A DNA stretch of 64,000 bases from Undaria pinnatifida (taxonomy: Eukaryota; Sar; Phaeophyceae; Laminariales; Alariaceae): the NCBI GenBank assembly GCA_012845835.1, contig JABAKD010000025.1, positions 3,517,819 through 3,581,818 of the forward strand, given 5' to 3'. Under the pieces are notes generated by a model, which made no database searches, was not told the origin of the DNA, and was given only the letters and a program-made list of their open reading frames with translations. How positions within the stretch are numbered: position 1 is the first letter of the stretch; each line of letters starts with the position of its first letter. Position numbers and translations under genes: made by a program. Positions 31,601-43,200 of this stretch are shown piece after piece.

Positions 31601-32088
31601 TGCCAAACTCGGGGTAAGAGACGAGCTCTAATCGCGTATGCGCTGTCGGGAAAGGCATCGACGTCTCCCTAGAGATGCGAGAGCTTTCGTGGCAAGCATT
31701 CTTCCGTTTAGAGGTTCGCGTGAAAAAGCGACGATTTTTTTTTATTCACAAGTCGATGTTGAGTGAAAACATATCCGCGGATTCTTCGCCTTTAGCGAAA
31801 ATGCGTCCAACGGATGTTTCGCCTTTATCGAACAACGTACCGGGAAAGGACACGGGCAATGGGAGTACTCGCTTTATATCGAAACGACATCTAAACTGCA
31901 CATTGCTGGAACATAACTAAAATAATGATCATCCATACCTCCGGGTCCGAATCCTTCAGTTCCGCCATTTCAGCGGCGTCTCTTTCCGCCTCTTTGAGCT
32001 CTAGCTCCCGCTGCCTCTTCAGCTTTGCCTCGGCCTTAAGCCTGAGTTCCTCGGCGCGGGCATCTGCTCCTAAGATAATGTCTTCTTC
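28695..32088 (-). CDS. Three exons of a charged coiled-coil-like protein
   Basis: Exons are 32088-31939 (50 codons), 30905-30744 (54 codons) and 28942-28695 (82 codons plus 2 nt), with phases 0-0, 0-0 and 0-2, AG acceptors and GTATGG, GTATGA, GTGCAG donors. They encode EEDIILGADARAEELRLKAE..., AHFRRVVQKRAEDADRRKRE... and ERKSKEQQELNELADTDPAE.... All are rich in Lys/Arg/Glu and predicted helical. The last contains a run of 13 Gly encoded by GGT/GGC. AELKDSDPE (first exon) and NELADTDPAEY (third) look related, as if the exons share a repeat. No family recognised. It may be the C-terminal tail of P2 (39985-54169) or a separate gene; exon 35434-35347 ends in phase 0 and could precede it. Confidence 0.6.
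28950..29110. repeat. Decayed copies of the exon 28942 acceptor edge
   Basis: Upstream of the acceptor at 28943 the minus strand has two more blocks resembling the exon start (about 29090-29050 reads KSEKSSKKEELNDLD; about 29020-28985 reads KIEKSNK), spaced about 60-80 bp. They look like duplications of the intron-exon boundary. Confidence 0.5.
29115..30740. other. Intron-like, no exon recognised
   Basis: Nothing convincing beyond short microsatellites (GTTGTT run at 29668-29700, CTG run near 29697-29712) and a decayed M-S-I-D repeat at about 30495-30555. The stretch 29220-29360 resembles 57150-57260. Confidence 0.4.
30925..31300. repeat. About 48-bp degenerate minisatellite
   Basis: Around eight units of the type CGGAGGTTGGCCAACTGTGA plus CGAGGCTATNACCCAGTACA. 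It lies in the intron between exons 31939-32088 and 30744-30905 and begins about 20 bp from the acceptor. Confidence 0.75.
31348..31386. repeat. GGGT tetranucleotide microsatellite
   Basis: (GGGT)n, grading from GGGC, lies in the same intron as the 48-bp minisatellite. Confidence 0.85.
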
Positions 32089-32099
32089 CTGCCGATGAG

Positions 32100-33360
32100 A
32101 CGTAGCCAATCTGGAACACTTAGGGCTGCAAGTTGGCTGATCGTCGAACAGTATGCTGTTAGTAATATGACCGTTAGTTATGAAAGGCTAGGTGTTACAG
32201 CTGCAATACTAGTTGTGTGCGGTGCATTGCGGTGTATTGCCGATTTCCGCGACTTTGCCTATGATGGCGTGTGGGGTTTATAATAACGCTATACCCTTCT
32301 ACCTCGAACACGGAAAATTAGTTAATGGCTCGGAATTAGCATTCAATACGTTTCTCCACTCCCCAATATATTATCGTCTCCGTCCACCTTGGAAATTTTA
32401 TCTTCGTACCAAGTCAGTTAGGTGGATTTTTCGATGGCACCCGACTACTATCCAGCCGCGAAGGCCGGCCAACTCACAGGCCTGCAAATGTGCGATCCAT
32501 GTGCGATAAGCGAGAAAAGCGCGTGTTTTTTTTCAGAATGAACCACTTCAGTAACAGAACGTAGCTGGCGCCCTTCTACGACCGGCCATAATTGCGAAAA
32601 CAGGGTGGTAGCTCAGCGCGTGTTATACACATGAAACTCGGGCTTTGCGAGGGTCGATGCTCCTTTCTTGCGGGGGTTGAAGACAGGCCGCTTCAGCACT
32701 CAGCATCGCTCGTTACGATGAATGTGAAACGCCGCATGTTTACTCTTTAACACATTTTATAGGTGTGTTTAAGCTCATTGGTTCAGGTTCCACCGCATCT
32801 GGCTCAGGTTACACGGCACATTTTTTAGAGTTGGTAATCAGCGCAAAAATAGTCATCATTAATCACGTTCGCAAATCATCATAATTTCTAATCATAGCCG
32901 AACCAACCTGTCCTTCACTATTCGATCATTCTAGCGGTGTGGTTTCTGGTATGGAAAAATGGAACGCCATCGTACAAATAAATGTTTTCAGTATGTCATA
33001 CTAAATGACATACAGATAAAGTGTATGGTTTTTGGAATGACCAAGTTATCAAATCTACACAAACAAGAATTGTGTATATATTTTTTAGCGTACGAACGTA
33101 TGTATCGTATTGGTTTCAGCATCACCATCCTAAAGTACCATGAAAAAAATGCCTACAGCCTTTAGAATGCCATAGTAAGCGCCAAAAAAAAAAAAAAAGT
33201 ATTGATTTTTCGAGTAAAAAAATAAAAAAATAGTCAGGTTTTAGAACGCCATACGAGCTGAGCCGGCCAAGGTGTTGATTTCGAGTTAAATTGGCGATGC
33301 CCCGCTCAATTTCACATGTTGGGATGTGTTTTTTTGTCACGGTGTTGATCATGCACCAGG
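32100..33360. other. No gene recognised
   Basis: AT-rich. Poly-A near 33184-33198. A block at 33170-33240 (GTAAGCGCCA...TTTTTCGAGTAAAAA) recurs at 34002-34070. Confidence 0.4.
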
Positions 33361-33362
33361 CA

Positions 33363-33506
33363 ACAAACGTGAGACTCGCCTTTCTTTTTTTTTTTTTTTT
33401 TGTTGAAGAGAGTCATGATCGATACAACGATCCGAAAAAATACAAAAGCGGCCATAACTTTTCGGGGAAAAAAAGAAAAAAAAGGTGAGTCTCACATTTG
33501 TTTGAA
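33363..33506. repeat. Small inverted-repeat element with T/A runs
   Basis: The left end CAAACGTGAGACTCGCCTTT and right end AAAGGTGAGTCTCACATTTG are imperfect inverted repeats (about 20 bp), extended by a T17-type run and an A-rich run that can also pair. Probably a MITE; no clear target duplication. Confidence 0.6.
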
Positions 33507-34439
33507 CATGCGGTTCAAATATATACTTCGTTCGTATGAGGTTAAAATTTCATATCGAAAAGCGCAAAAATGAGCAGGGCATCGCAGTAATACCACTTGT
33601 TCTCATCACTACTTGATTAGACTAATAATATATAGGAACCGTTTTTTGGTCATATCTCGTGATGTGTCGCGAATTGGGCAGTGCAACTGATTTCTATCGT
33701 CTCCTTGTGTCCTCAGGACCGTCTACACCAATTGTCACCTTGATTGATGGGAAAATACGATATTTTTGGAGCCGTCATACACATTTATTTGTAGGCCAAA
33801 AATGTCGAGAAAAATGGCAATTTTGAGTTTTCTTGGATATCTCGGCGAGTTCGAGTCTGATTCTCAGACTGTTTGAACCTGCATATGCACTGTTAAGCCA
33901 CGGTCAGTGCTTCCAAATTTCAAGTCCTAACTTGCAGTGGTTGACTACTAATAGCTTCGATTCTAGGATGCTTTACCCACTTTTTGGCTGGCCCAGCTCG
34001 TAGTAAGCGCCATAAAAATATGGAAATTATACTGTTTTTTCAAGTAAAAAGTCAAAAATAGTTAAAAATCAAGCCAAGCCCGATTTCTGGTTGGTTACCA
34101 ACCCTGAATTTATTTGTACAAGGTACGTAGATGTTCGAGAGGGGAAACCGTGTCGCCGCGTTGCCTTTTGCCGTCACCAAGTGGTTCACAGCAGTGCTCA
34201 CCTCTTCTGCCCACAAGGCGGCCACCCGCATAAAAGCTGCCTGTACGCAGGTCTGTCTGCATACTTCCTCCCATTTCTCCGTCGTGTCAAGGGCGCTCGT
34301 TTTAGCCTCCGGGCATGTCTATTACGCCAAGAACAGAGAAGGCCGTGTAAGCGTTGCCGTGTTGGCGTTGGGAGAGGCATCGATAACTTCAACCCATTGA
34401 CGCATGTCGCGAGAGAGTCAGCACACGCTAATTCAAGGT

Positions 34440-34860
34440 AGTGTGTACCCAATAACGTGGATCCTTTAACAGTCGATTTTTGTATCCCACACAAATTCCA
34501 AGTAGTTTTCCCCGAAAAACGTGGATCCTTTAACAGTCGATTTTTGTATCCCACACAAATTCCAAGCAGTTTGTCCCCGAAAAACGTGGATCCTTTAACA
34601 GTCGATTTTTGTATCCCACACTAAAATTCTAAGTAGTTTGTCCCCGAAAAACGTGGATCCTTTTGAAGTCGATTTTTGTATCCCACACTGAAATTCTAAG
34701 TAGTTTTCCCCGAATAACGTGGATCCTTTAACAGTCGATTTTTGTATCCCACACAAATTCTAAGTAGTTTTCCCCGAAAAACGTGGATCCTTTTGAAGTC
34801 GATTTTTGTATCCCACACAAATTCCAAGTAGTTTTCCCCGAAAACATTGATGCAGTGCTA
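34440..34860. repeat. About 64-bp tandem repeat, six units plus a partial
   Basis: ACGTGGATCCTTT recurs at about 34457, 34523, 34586, 34652, 34720 and 34783, each unit followed by GTCGATTTTTGTATCCCACA and AAATTC(C/T)AAGTAGTTT. Units are 90 per cent or more alike by eye, so this array is younger than the others nearby. Confidence 0.85.
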
Positions 34861-35346
34861 CAGAGGTAACTTTAAAAGAAGAAGTCGGCTGGGGGTTTCC
34901 TCGTGGCAATCGAGATCACCCCAGCACTCGCTTGAACAACATAAAGGAGAGCGAAGAGAGCGCTGCTCAAGCCCTCCCTTGACAAACTTGAGATCGCGCA
35001 TCTACTCGAGTTCGTGAAGAGAGGTGCTGATTGCTGCCTTGTTTTGCCGCGATTATAGGAGTCCTTTTATTTTTGTCGTATTTTCCATTCGATCCTTTGC
35101 AGCACTAACGGAATCTTCGATCACCCGTAAAACCGCCGGGGAAAGACGAAGAAGACAACCCAGGGAAGCGAAGGAGGACTAAATTTCAATTTCCATGTCG
35201 CAGATTCGAGTCGTTAGGCCTAGGGTAACCCCCCCCCACCCCCCCCCCCCCCACCACCACCACCAATACAACCAACAACCCAAGCTAACGCTACCGGCAC
35301 TAAACGCTGGTCTCCCGCTCCTAACAACGGCAGTTGATTGTCTTGC
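34861..35346. other. No gene recognised
   Basis: C-rich run with CCACCACCACCACC at about 35229-35263. Nothing else. Confidence 0.4.
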
Positions 35347-35434
35347 CTTGCGGAGAAGGAAATCGAGGATCATCTGGTCGGGAAGGTAGGCCAGCTCGCT
35401 CTTCACCTTCGGCGGTATTGTGTCGTAAACAGAC
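35347..35434 (-). CDS. Candidate exon with a GC donor
   Basis: The acceptor CCTCTCAG is followed by one nucleotide and 29 codons (SVYDTIPPKVKSELAYLPDQ then MILDFLLRK). The donor reads AAG|GCAAGA, the consensus of GC-AG introns. Phase is 2 to 0, which fits the phase-0 exon at 32088. The 2-kb region to the left holds no GT donor in frame. Function unknown; candidate member of the tail exon series. Confidence 0.5.
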
Positions 35435-35524
35435 CTGAGAGGGACAGTTTCGCAGTTTGTTGCAAACAATTTCGATCTTCTCATTGTACTTCTTATTATA
35501 CTCCTTGTTTACCCGTTATTATTT

Positions 35525-35850
35525 AGACCATGACCAGTAGTATGGACTCATTTCGGTATAGCTCAAGTCGGATTATATACAACGGAAGTTACTAATAATT
35601 TTGACAATGGCAAACAGCAGGGACTCCTGTCGATACCGCTCAATCAAATCGGATTATTATGCGGCTGCCGCTACTTCATATTTAGACCCATAGACTACAC
35701 AGCAAACAATAGGGACTCCTTTCCATATCGCTCAAGTCGGATTCACTTCGTCACGCCGTTGTTTCTCATTAGACCCTTAGCAAACAACAGGGACTCCTTT
35801 CGATATCGCTCAATCAAGTCGGATTAATTCGACCGCCGTTGCCGATCACC
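35525..35850. repeat. About 80-95-bp degenerate tandem repeat, four units
   Basis: The block GCAAACANNAGGGACTCCTT, CGATATCGCTCAA, TCGGATT recurs at about 35540, 35610, 35702 and 35780. Confidence 0.7.
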
Positions 35851-36591
35851 AGCACACTCAAGTTAAGCACGGCAGTTACGGGTATTCTTCTGCGGGAGTT
35901 CCTCGGGACGGCTGTACTATCTTAAAAAGAAAAAGAAGACCTTTTTTATTTTTGTACGCTATAGCCGGCGTACGGAGGCGTGCGATACGCGATTGGGATA
36001 ATAAATATGAAACGTGGTTTTACCGTCACGTCCTTGCCGTTCGAACTGATAGAGGTGCCTGGGGCACTGCCTGACGCCTTCTACGATTACAGGCAGCGCT
36101 GTTTGAGGCATCTTTTTTTTCTGAACGACGCAGCTCCATGACCCAATTTCGTCGGTATTTTTTTCCCTGTTTATTTACCACTTTTTTTTCGTTTTTTACA
36201 CTTGAGACATGGGCTTGTTTATCAGGTTACACTTCTGTATGCTCAAAACCAGTTTTTAGGTGACAAATTTGAAATAGAGAGCTGCTCAACTGAAGGGCAC
36301 CATAAAATGGTTGGTTTGGGTTGGTGCGCCTCTGCTATTGCTGTAGCATGTGTTATCGCAGGCATCATTTTTGCGTCGTGGTGTAGTTCAAGCGCGCATC
36401 AGCGGAAGGAAAGCGGTGTTGTTGGACATGCAGCGCGACCCGTTAGCCTACGAAGCCACAGCAGACTTTAAACATCTTACTCAAGCGCTACTAGTATTTA
36501 CTCCTCTTCTTCCATACTTTCCCCCCCCTACCCCTTGCTGATAATATTCTAAAGATAAAATTTTACGTCCTATTATGTTATTGTATTCAAC

Positions 36592-36806
36592 ACGAGCTCT
36601 CTCTCTGCTCACAACTGAGCAGAATCTGAGCCAGACCGGCTGCTTTTCAGTGCGCAATGTCACCAGTGCTCGCCTTATGGCGCCCTCGACGTGTCGCCTC
36701 AAAACGGCGGCTTTGTCCACCCTGATGGTGCGCAATTGAGCGGGGCGGCCTGCATCAGCGATGTGAAAATGGTCGTAACACCTTCGGCAAGCCTGGAACA
36801 GGCGGC
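36592..36806 (-). CDS. Possible exon, low confidence
   Basis: A minus-strand frame reads ACRRCYDHFHIADAGRPAQL and continues RTIRVDKAAVLRRHVEGAIR. A possible acceptor CCTGTTCCAG and donor GTT|GTGAGC bracket it. Composition looks coding, but no family was recognised and the phase does not link cleanly to the flanking candidate exons. It could instead be part of a small separate frame with a Met at 36867. Confidence 0.3.
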
Positions 36807-37502
36807 CGTCAACGGCCAGAGCACAAATAATGGGAAATTGTGTGAATCGAACCGACGTTGACTTCATCGTTCCAAGTTCGCTTGTTTACGGACGCATGAG
36901 TTCTACAGCACGCGTAAGCACTTAGGAAATTGGGAGCACCAGCATGAAACTTGGGACTCGACGTTTGCGAGAAACACAACCATTAGTTCTTTTTGCACCG
37001 AATTGGCTTAGGACACGTCACGTTCTGCCCCACATTTGCCTATATCCACGTTGAGGCACACCAATTACTATTAATAGAAAAAGGGGGCTAACCCTACATT
37101 GGTTGATTGGTTGCGGTTGATTAGCTCAGGGTTAGGGTTACACACAATTCAAAGACTATGCCAACCATATTCTCGAACAAGCGCGGTAATAAGGATGCCC
37201 TCTCTACAGTGCGCAGCCCAACGAACAAAAACCCGTTGCCTATCTTTACGAATATTCTGTAAAGTCTAAAAAAAAAACGTTTTCCCAGCCATATCGCCTG
37301 CTTCGACGACGGAGGAAACCAACGGTTGTCTTGGCAGAAGTATTAAAAAAATAGTTCATTTAACTTCGGAGCGTTGTACGTATTTTGTGTACTTCTTCAC
37401 CTGAGGAATCCTATTTTAAATAGCGAGAAAAACAGGAAACTTGGCCAAAAACGGCGTCCGCTATCTCGGCACGTGTTTGTTTTCACTGCTTCGTGCCAGT
37501 AC

Positions 37503-37602
37503 CTGCTTAAAATCATTGCTGGTTTCAAGCCACAGCCGGGCCTCCATGGTGGCCTTGAATTCCCTACCCTTGAGATATGTGTCGTCGTCGAATAAAACCG
37601 TC
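37503..37602 (-). CDS. Candidate exon, unidentified protein
   Basis: The acceptor CCCTTCGCAG is followed by one nucleotide and 33 codons (TVLFDDDTYLKGREFKATME then ARLWLETSNDFKQ), ending at donor CAG|GTACTG. Phase is 2 to 0. Clean splice sites and coding-like content support it. It lies 2.4 kb downstream of the last phosphatase exon of P2 and may belong to its C-terminus. Confidence 0.5.
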
Positions 37603-38019
37603 CTGCGAAGGGATGAGGCGCAAAAAAAACATTCAAACACGCGTTTGGTCGTTCTGTGCAACGGCCGGCGTTGTCGGTGTGATTCTCACGTGACTGTAGT
37701 CTACATCGTCTCTCTCCAACGTCAAAACATAATTTTTGTGTCTTGAAACTAGTATGACTTGTATTCGCGCACCTTTCTTTTCGTGCTTCCTCCGTCGATC
37801 AACCAGTTAAGAACACCAGCAAATAATGTTGAGCACTTTCGGGTTAAGAATGTGTCACTTAAGAAATTCAGCCTCGAGATTTTGGGCGAAAACGAGAACA
37901 TGGTCCCCTCTTTTGTAATGAAAATAGTGTAGGACACGCTCTGCCTTACGAGACAATTCCAGCTTGACCAGAAATAAGAGGTTCTTAACTAGTGTCGCAT
38001 ACTGTGCTGCTGCTATCGT

Positions 38020-38280
38020 CGTACTTGGAGTATACTTTTACTGCTGCTGCTATCGTCGTACTTGGAGTATACTTTTACTGCTGTTGCTACTACTACTGTA
38101 TATTGTTGGACGAATTACGAGTTACGAAGTAGTTTATCGTCTTTTCTCGAAGGTGGAAAACACGCCATTAAGTTACTTTTACCGCTGCTGCTGCTACCAT
38201 TATATATTGCTAGACCAATCACGAGTTACGAAGTAGTTTATCGTCGTCTCTCTCGAAGGTGGAAAATATTCCATCAAGTA
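38020..38280. repeat. Tandem repeat with TACTGCTGCTG blocks
   Basis: A perfect 33-bp duplication (TACTGCTGCTGCTATCGTCG..., about 38020-38085) is followed by two 120-bp copies (ACGAGTTACGAAGTAGTTTA, CTCGAAGGTGGAAAA). Confidence 0.7.
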
Positions 38281-38937
38281 ACGTGTTTAATTGGTAGCTG
38301 CGTTAAATTCGATTTTTTACCATCACGCTACTGCATGACATTACGATATCATATTTCATTCTGCTCGATATTTCCAATCCATCGTTTTTCGAATGCGTTC
38401 AAAATTTCCCGACGTCCTTGAAAACCACGAGGTTGATGGGTGGTAAAACGTGGAAAACAGGGACGCTTGGAAAGCACCTCAAGCGAGGGCCTTAGCTGGA
38501 GCACACTAGGGCGGAGTGATTAGCATCGAGATGGTTGGGATCAAAGTTCCTTACGCACCAAAGATGCATGCATACAAGCATCGGTTTTGAGGCACGCTTC
38601 TCTTCTTCGTTTCCCCAAGATCAAGTTGGAGGGACGGTTCTTGCGGATATATTTTGTGGTCTCACGCGAACGTGGAAATTAACTAATGCAATGTCATTAG
38701 CAAACATGAGTTATTTGAAGCTCACCCCGCCCCCCCCTCCCCCATATGCCATTGCCTCGTATTTTCTTTGTTTCAGATTCGGGTCTCTCAAATGTAAAAA
38801 AAAATGTCAAGTTTTTCACCCCCTCCTAGCATTTTGTTGAATAATTTATGTCATCACCTCGCCTAAAAATAACATACAGACAGCAAATATGTTCGCAGAC
38901 CTGTCACCAATGCAGCGCTTCGACCACCAACCGGGAG

Positions 38938-39480
38938 GACGAGACAGCTCGCTTGACGGATGGGCCTTGTCGAGGGACGAAGACGTCGCCAAAGCGGTGT
39001 CCACGACGCCTATCGGCCCTTCGTCGTCGGCATCAGCAATCACCTTTTAAAAGGCGCGCATACAGCGAAAAATCTCATTGACGCACGTCAGCTTCCTATG
39101 GTCAGATGCCCGGTATGGGTTTCCTGAAATTGGGCAACTCTAAACACGGGCGATGAGACAGCGCTTGTAACGGGTGAGCCTTGTCGAGGGGGCGAAGAAG
39201 ACGTCGCCAAAGCAGTGTGCACGACGGTTATCGGTCTTTCGTCGTCGGTACCAGCTATCACCTTTTAATGGTGCGCATCGCAGCGATCGACGCACATCAG
39301 CTTCCATTGGTCGGAGTTCCGGCTTGCACTTCCTGAAGCTAGACAACTCGAAACACGAATGTACGACAAGACAACGCTTGCAACGGGATTGACTTGTCGA
39401 GGGACGAAGGCGTGGCCAACGCAGTGTCCACGCCGTCTGTCGAGCCTTCGTGACCGGTATCAACAATCGGCGTAGGCAAG
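38938..39480. repeat. 213-bp degenerate tandem repeat, two and a half units
   Basis: GAC(A/G)AGC(G)CTTG...CTTGTCGAGGG occurs at about 38938, 39151 and 39363. Each unit also has GCCAA(A/C)GCNGTGT(C/G)CACG and TTCGTCGTCGG. It lies in the region following the last recognisable P2 exon. Confidence 0.75.
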
Positions 39481-39984
39481 CCATGGCGGTACAACCAAGC
39501 AAATGTCTCCGACTTGATAGGCCTCAATTAATATCTGCGGCGTCTTCCGTTCCGGTCGAAGCACTTGAAGAAAAATAAAAACATATTCAAAAAAGAAAAA
39601 GAACGTACGTTTGGACGCAATCGCTCCGTAGCGCCAAGCTGTGGTCGAGCACCTATGAGCGCAGCACAGTAGACACACACCGCAGGCGGAAGAGCTCCCG
39701 AAACCAGCGCATTGGAGCGACACGCGGAAAATTTGTCACTAGTCATGGGGCGCAGCGAGCGCGCTTCCCTTCGCTGAAGCATCTAGCTCTACGTGGACGA
39801 GTTCACGCATTGTTTTGTCTTCTCAAAGGCGCCCGCCTTAACGTAGGTCGTCGTCTTGGCCGCCTACACACTTTTTTATCTAAAATTTCCTGAAAGGGTA
39901 TGCATTAAAATATTTCTCGACCCCTTTTTGATGATGGCTACATACGACCAGGCGGGACACGTGCAGCACGACCAACACGCCCAC

Positions 39985-40254
39985 CTGTAGCACTGCGTAG
40001 TTCCTTCCCGGCGTCTTAATGTGCACGAACTCCACCGGCTCCTGATCTTCCCGCGCACCCCGTTCCGTCCCCGCGCCGCTCGCTGCAGGTAACCGACCGC
40101 TGCTTTTAGCAGCCTGGTGGTTTTTCCTGACCTTCTCAAGGCGCTTCTCCGCCTTTTCGTCCTCCGTAAGGGGTACGATAATCTTGCCTTTCGCGGGAAG
40201 TGCACCGGTAGTTGGCGGCTCCATTGGCTCGGCGGTAATGGGACCGCAGGTGAT
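39985..40254 (-). CDS. P2 exon: C-terminal core (ITCGPITAEP...RNYAVLQ)
   Basis: The exon has 90 codons, phase 0-0, acceptor AAATCAG and donor GTGGGC. ITCGPITAEP corresponds to the family's QLxTSPITN segment, and VEFVHIKTPGRNYAVLQ to the H...RNY box near the end of the phosphatase fold. Between them lies a Lys/Glu-rich insertion (KIIVPLTEDEKAEKRLEKVR) instead of the usual loop. Confidence 0.75.
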
Positions 40255-43200
40255 CTGATTTATATTGTGGGGGGGTGATAATTGATAGTGTTTAGAGCAG
40301 GAAAAAAAGGCATCATAGCAGCTAATTAGCTCATTTAAAAAAGCTTGTATTTAACGGGACCACGCACAGGTGATCTGAATTTTTGGGGTGATAGTCACAG
40401 CTTTTAGGGAAGGTTGAGAGTCATACCTCTATAGTGCGGTAAGGGTTGCCCTTTCTGGGCCATACGGTGTTTTTTGACCTCTATAGTGCGGTTGAGCTCC
40501 TCCTCAATTGTGGCACGATAGGGTGGTACGATAATTTTCCGATAGCTTTCCGAAAACTTTTGGAAGTGTTGGTCGGGTTGCGCGAACAAAATGACTCTGA
40601 AATCATGATTCGGGCGATGATGGATGATGGATGATGGATGATGCTGATGTTGAGCTAGCTCCTCATGTTAAGAGCTCAGAAAATTTCTAGAATCTTCTGC
40701 TGCACCCCTACCGTGTTAGGAGCAGAGGCGGCGTGACTAACTTGCAAGGACCGCCGCAGGCGATCCAAAGTGTTGGGTGTTGGTTCCAGGTTTTTGGGCA
40801 AGATTGGGGGCGGGAGAACGGAGGCAGAATGACTCGTTCAATAGCATTCTGTTTACTGGGACCGCAGGTGATATTAAGTTTTGGGGTAATAGGTACAGCT
40901 TTTAGAGGGCAGGAAAGAGGCAGGATGATCCATGTAACAAAAAAATATATTGAGAGGGGCATCAGGTGACCGGTGTTTCGGGCGATGACTCCAGGTGTCA
41001 GACGGGAGAATGGGCGGTGCAGCGGTTTAGTGCTACTGAATGCAGCAGTAGTGCTACGGTATACCTGGTATTATTGCTACTTTATTATAGTGCTATTAAT
41101 ACTGATTTAGTGCTATACTATGGTGCTACAAATACCGCGCTGCCGTATACTTCTATAATATAGTGGTGCTCGCCTTCCGGGTTTACGAACGTACACATGG
41201 CACTCGTCACCACACCCTCCCTGCCTATGCAGCAAGCGAAATACAATGAGGCAAGCGAAATACAACCCTCCGTACCACATATACCCCACCGCTTCGACAC
41301 CATAGGAATTCAGCTAAACGTCGACGGATAACCCTAAACATACATTGACAAGCTGCTGCGATGACTCCTACATGGCATTCCGACGAGACGGCGCTTAGGT
41401 TTGCGCGATTTCTTCTCTCCTTCCCTTTTCTTCCCCTCTTCCGGTCCTACGTTTTTGTCAGACATGTCCGACACCCCTCTACAACACAGAAACCCCGTCA
41501 CTTCGAAACCATACGGATCCAGCTAATCATACGCGGATGCATATTGGACACAGCTCCACCCCTTACCTGCCTGGTTCCGACGATACGACGCCTAGGATTA
41601 CGCGTGGTTTGCCCCCTCCTTTCCCTTCCTCGCCCTCCTCCAGTTCTCCGTTTTTGTCCGACATGTCCGACACCCGTCCATAACACCCCGCCCCCCCGAT
41701 GTTTCCACACCATGCGAATCCAGCCAAACATACACGGATACTTCGTGGGTACGACCCCAACCCCGACCCCTACTTGCCCAAATCCGACGATACGACGCAT
41801 GGGTTTGAGTGTGATTTCTTCGCGTCTTCCCCTTCCTCGCCCTCTTTCGGCCCTCCGTTTTTCGTCAGACATGTCCGACACCCCTCTATAACACAGAAAC
41901 CCTGTTACTTTGACACCGTACAAGAACCCAGCTAAACATAAGAACATATATATGCACTATTAATACCTGCGGAGACGGTCCGACCCCTGCTTGCCCAACT
42001 CCAACGATACGGCGCTTGGGATTGCGTGAGATTTCCTCCCTGATTCCCTTTCCTCGCCCTCTTCAGGTTCTCCGTCTCCGTCAGACATGTCCGGCATGCT
42101 TCCATAGTACGGAAACCCCGTTACTGGGGCACCCACACTGCACGTGCTGCAGCAGAGGTGCAGCACCATTTATTTTTTCTGCGGCTCCTAACCTATTGAG
42201 GGGTTGTTCATTTTATTATTGCCCTCTAAGGCCATTTCTTATACAGTCGGATCCCGCCAGCCGAAAACGGCCCTTTTCCACTGGACGTTTTTTCGACTGG
42301 ATTCTTCTGGTCCTTCTTCTTATCGTCAGTCGAGTCGATTTTATAGTTTTTGTGCTCTTCCTAGAGGCGGTTGGTGTGAGGGAGTACTGCTGTACGGCAC
42401 TCGAAAATCGGTTGGCAGCTCTGTGCTTCGCGCGTTCTTCGCGAGCAACGCGTGCTTCACGCGTGACGAGCCTTCGTCCAAGCGGGTTGGTGGCGTTGGG
42501 CTTAGCCGAAAGCCGCCAAAGCTACGTTCGTGGCGTTGCACTCAGCGGAGAGCTGCCAAAGCTACAGCAGGCGTAGCCGTTGTTGGCAAAATGGCATCGA
42601 TAACGCGCGCTACTGCTGTCGTGTGATACACGCTGCTGGCGAGCGGAGCTAGGAGTGCGCCACGTTGACTTGCGCCGAGAAGCAACAGCAGTGATAGCCA
42701 AGGCAGTGTCGGCGCTGTTGTATGATACTGCTGTGTGGTACCTGGTATGGGTGTGTGGGCGTGTGGGTGTGTGTTTTGTGGTGGGATGAGCAATGCGATG
42801 GGTTCAAAAAACAGGTGTAAAACTTTTTCGACTGAGTTTTTCGACTGACAGATCCAGTCGAAAAAGTCAAGTTTTTCGACTGGATTCCCCAGTCGGAAAA
42901 CTCAGTCGAAAAAAGTTGAGTCGAAAAAGCCCTTTTTCGACTGTGTAAGAAAGCTCGATTTGGGCTTCAGTCGAAAACGGCCGTTTTCGACGGACAAATC
43001 CACCTGAATAAGAAATGGCCTACGGAAAAAAAGACTGGTGTCGAGAAAAAACGGAAGTGCAACCCGACGAGAGCAAAATGCCATGTCCCAGGTCACAAAT
43101 CGATTGCAATTGCAAAAACAAAAATAAAAGGGCATTCTGTTGGATTTAACCCCTTTTAGCACTGCACTCCCACATTGGGGGAGAAATCACTTGGAATTAT

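Noticed and set aside
34440-34860. CRISPR-like array
   Set aside because: The units are contiguous near-identical 64-bp tandem repeats without unique spacers, no cas genes are present, and the genome is eukaryotic.
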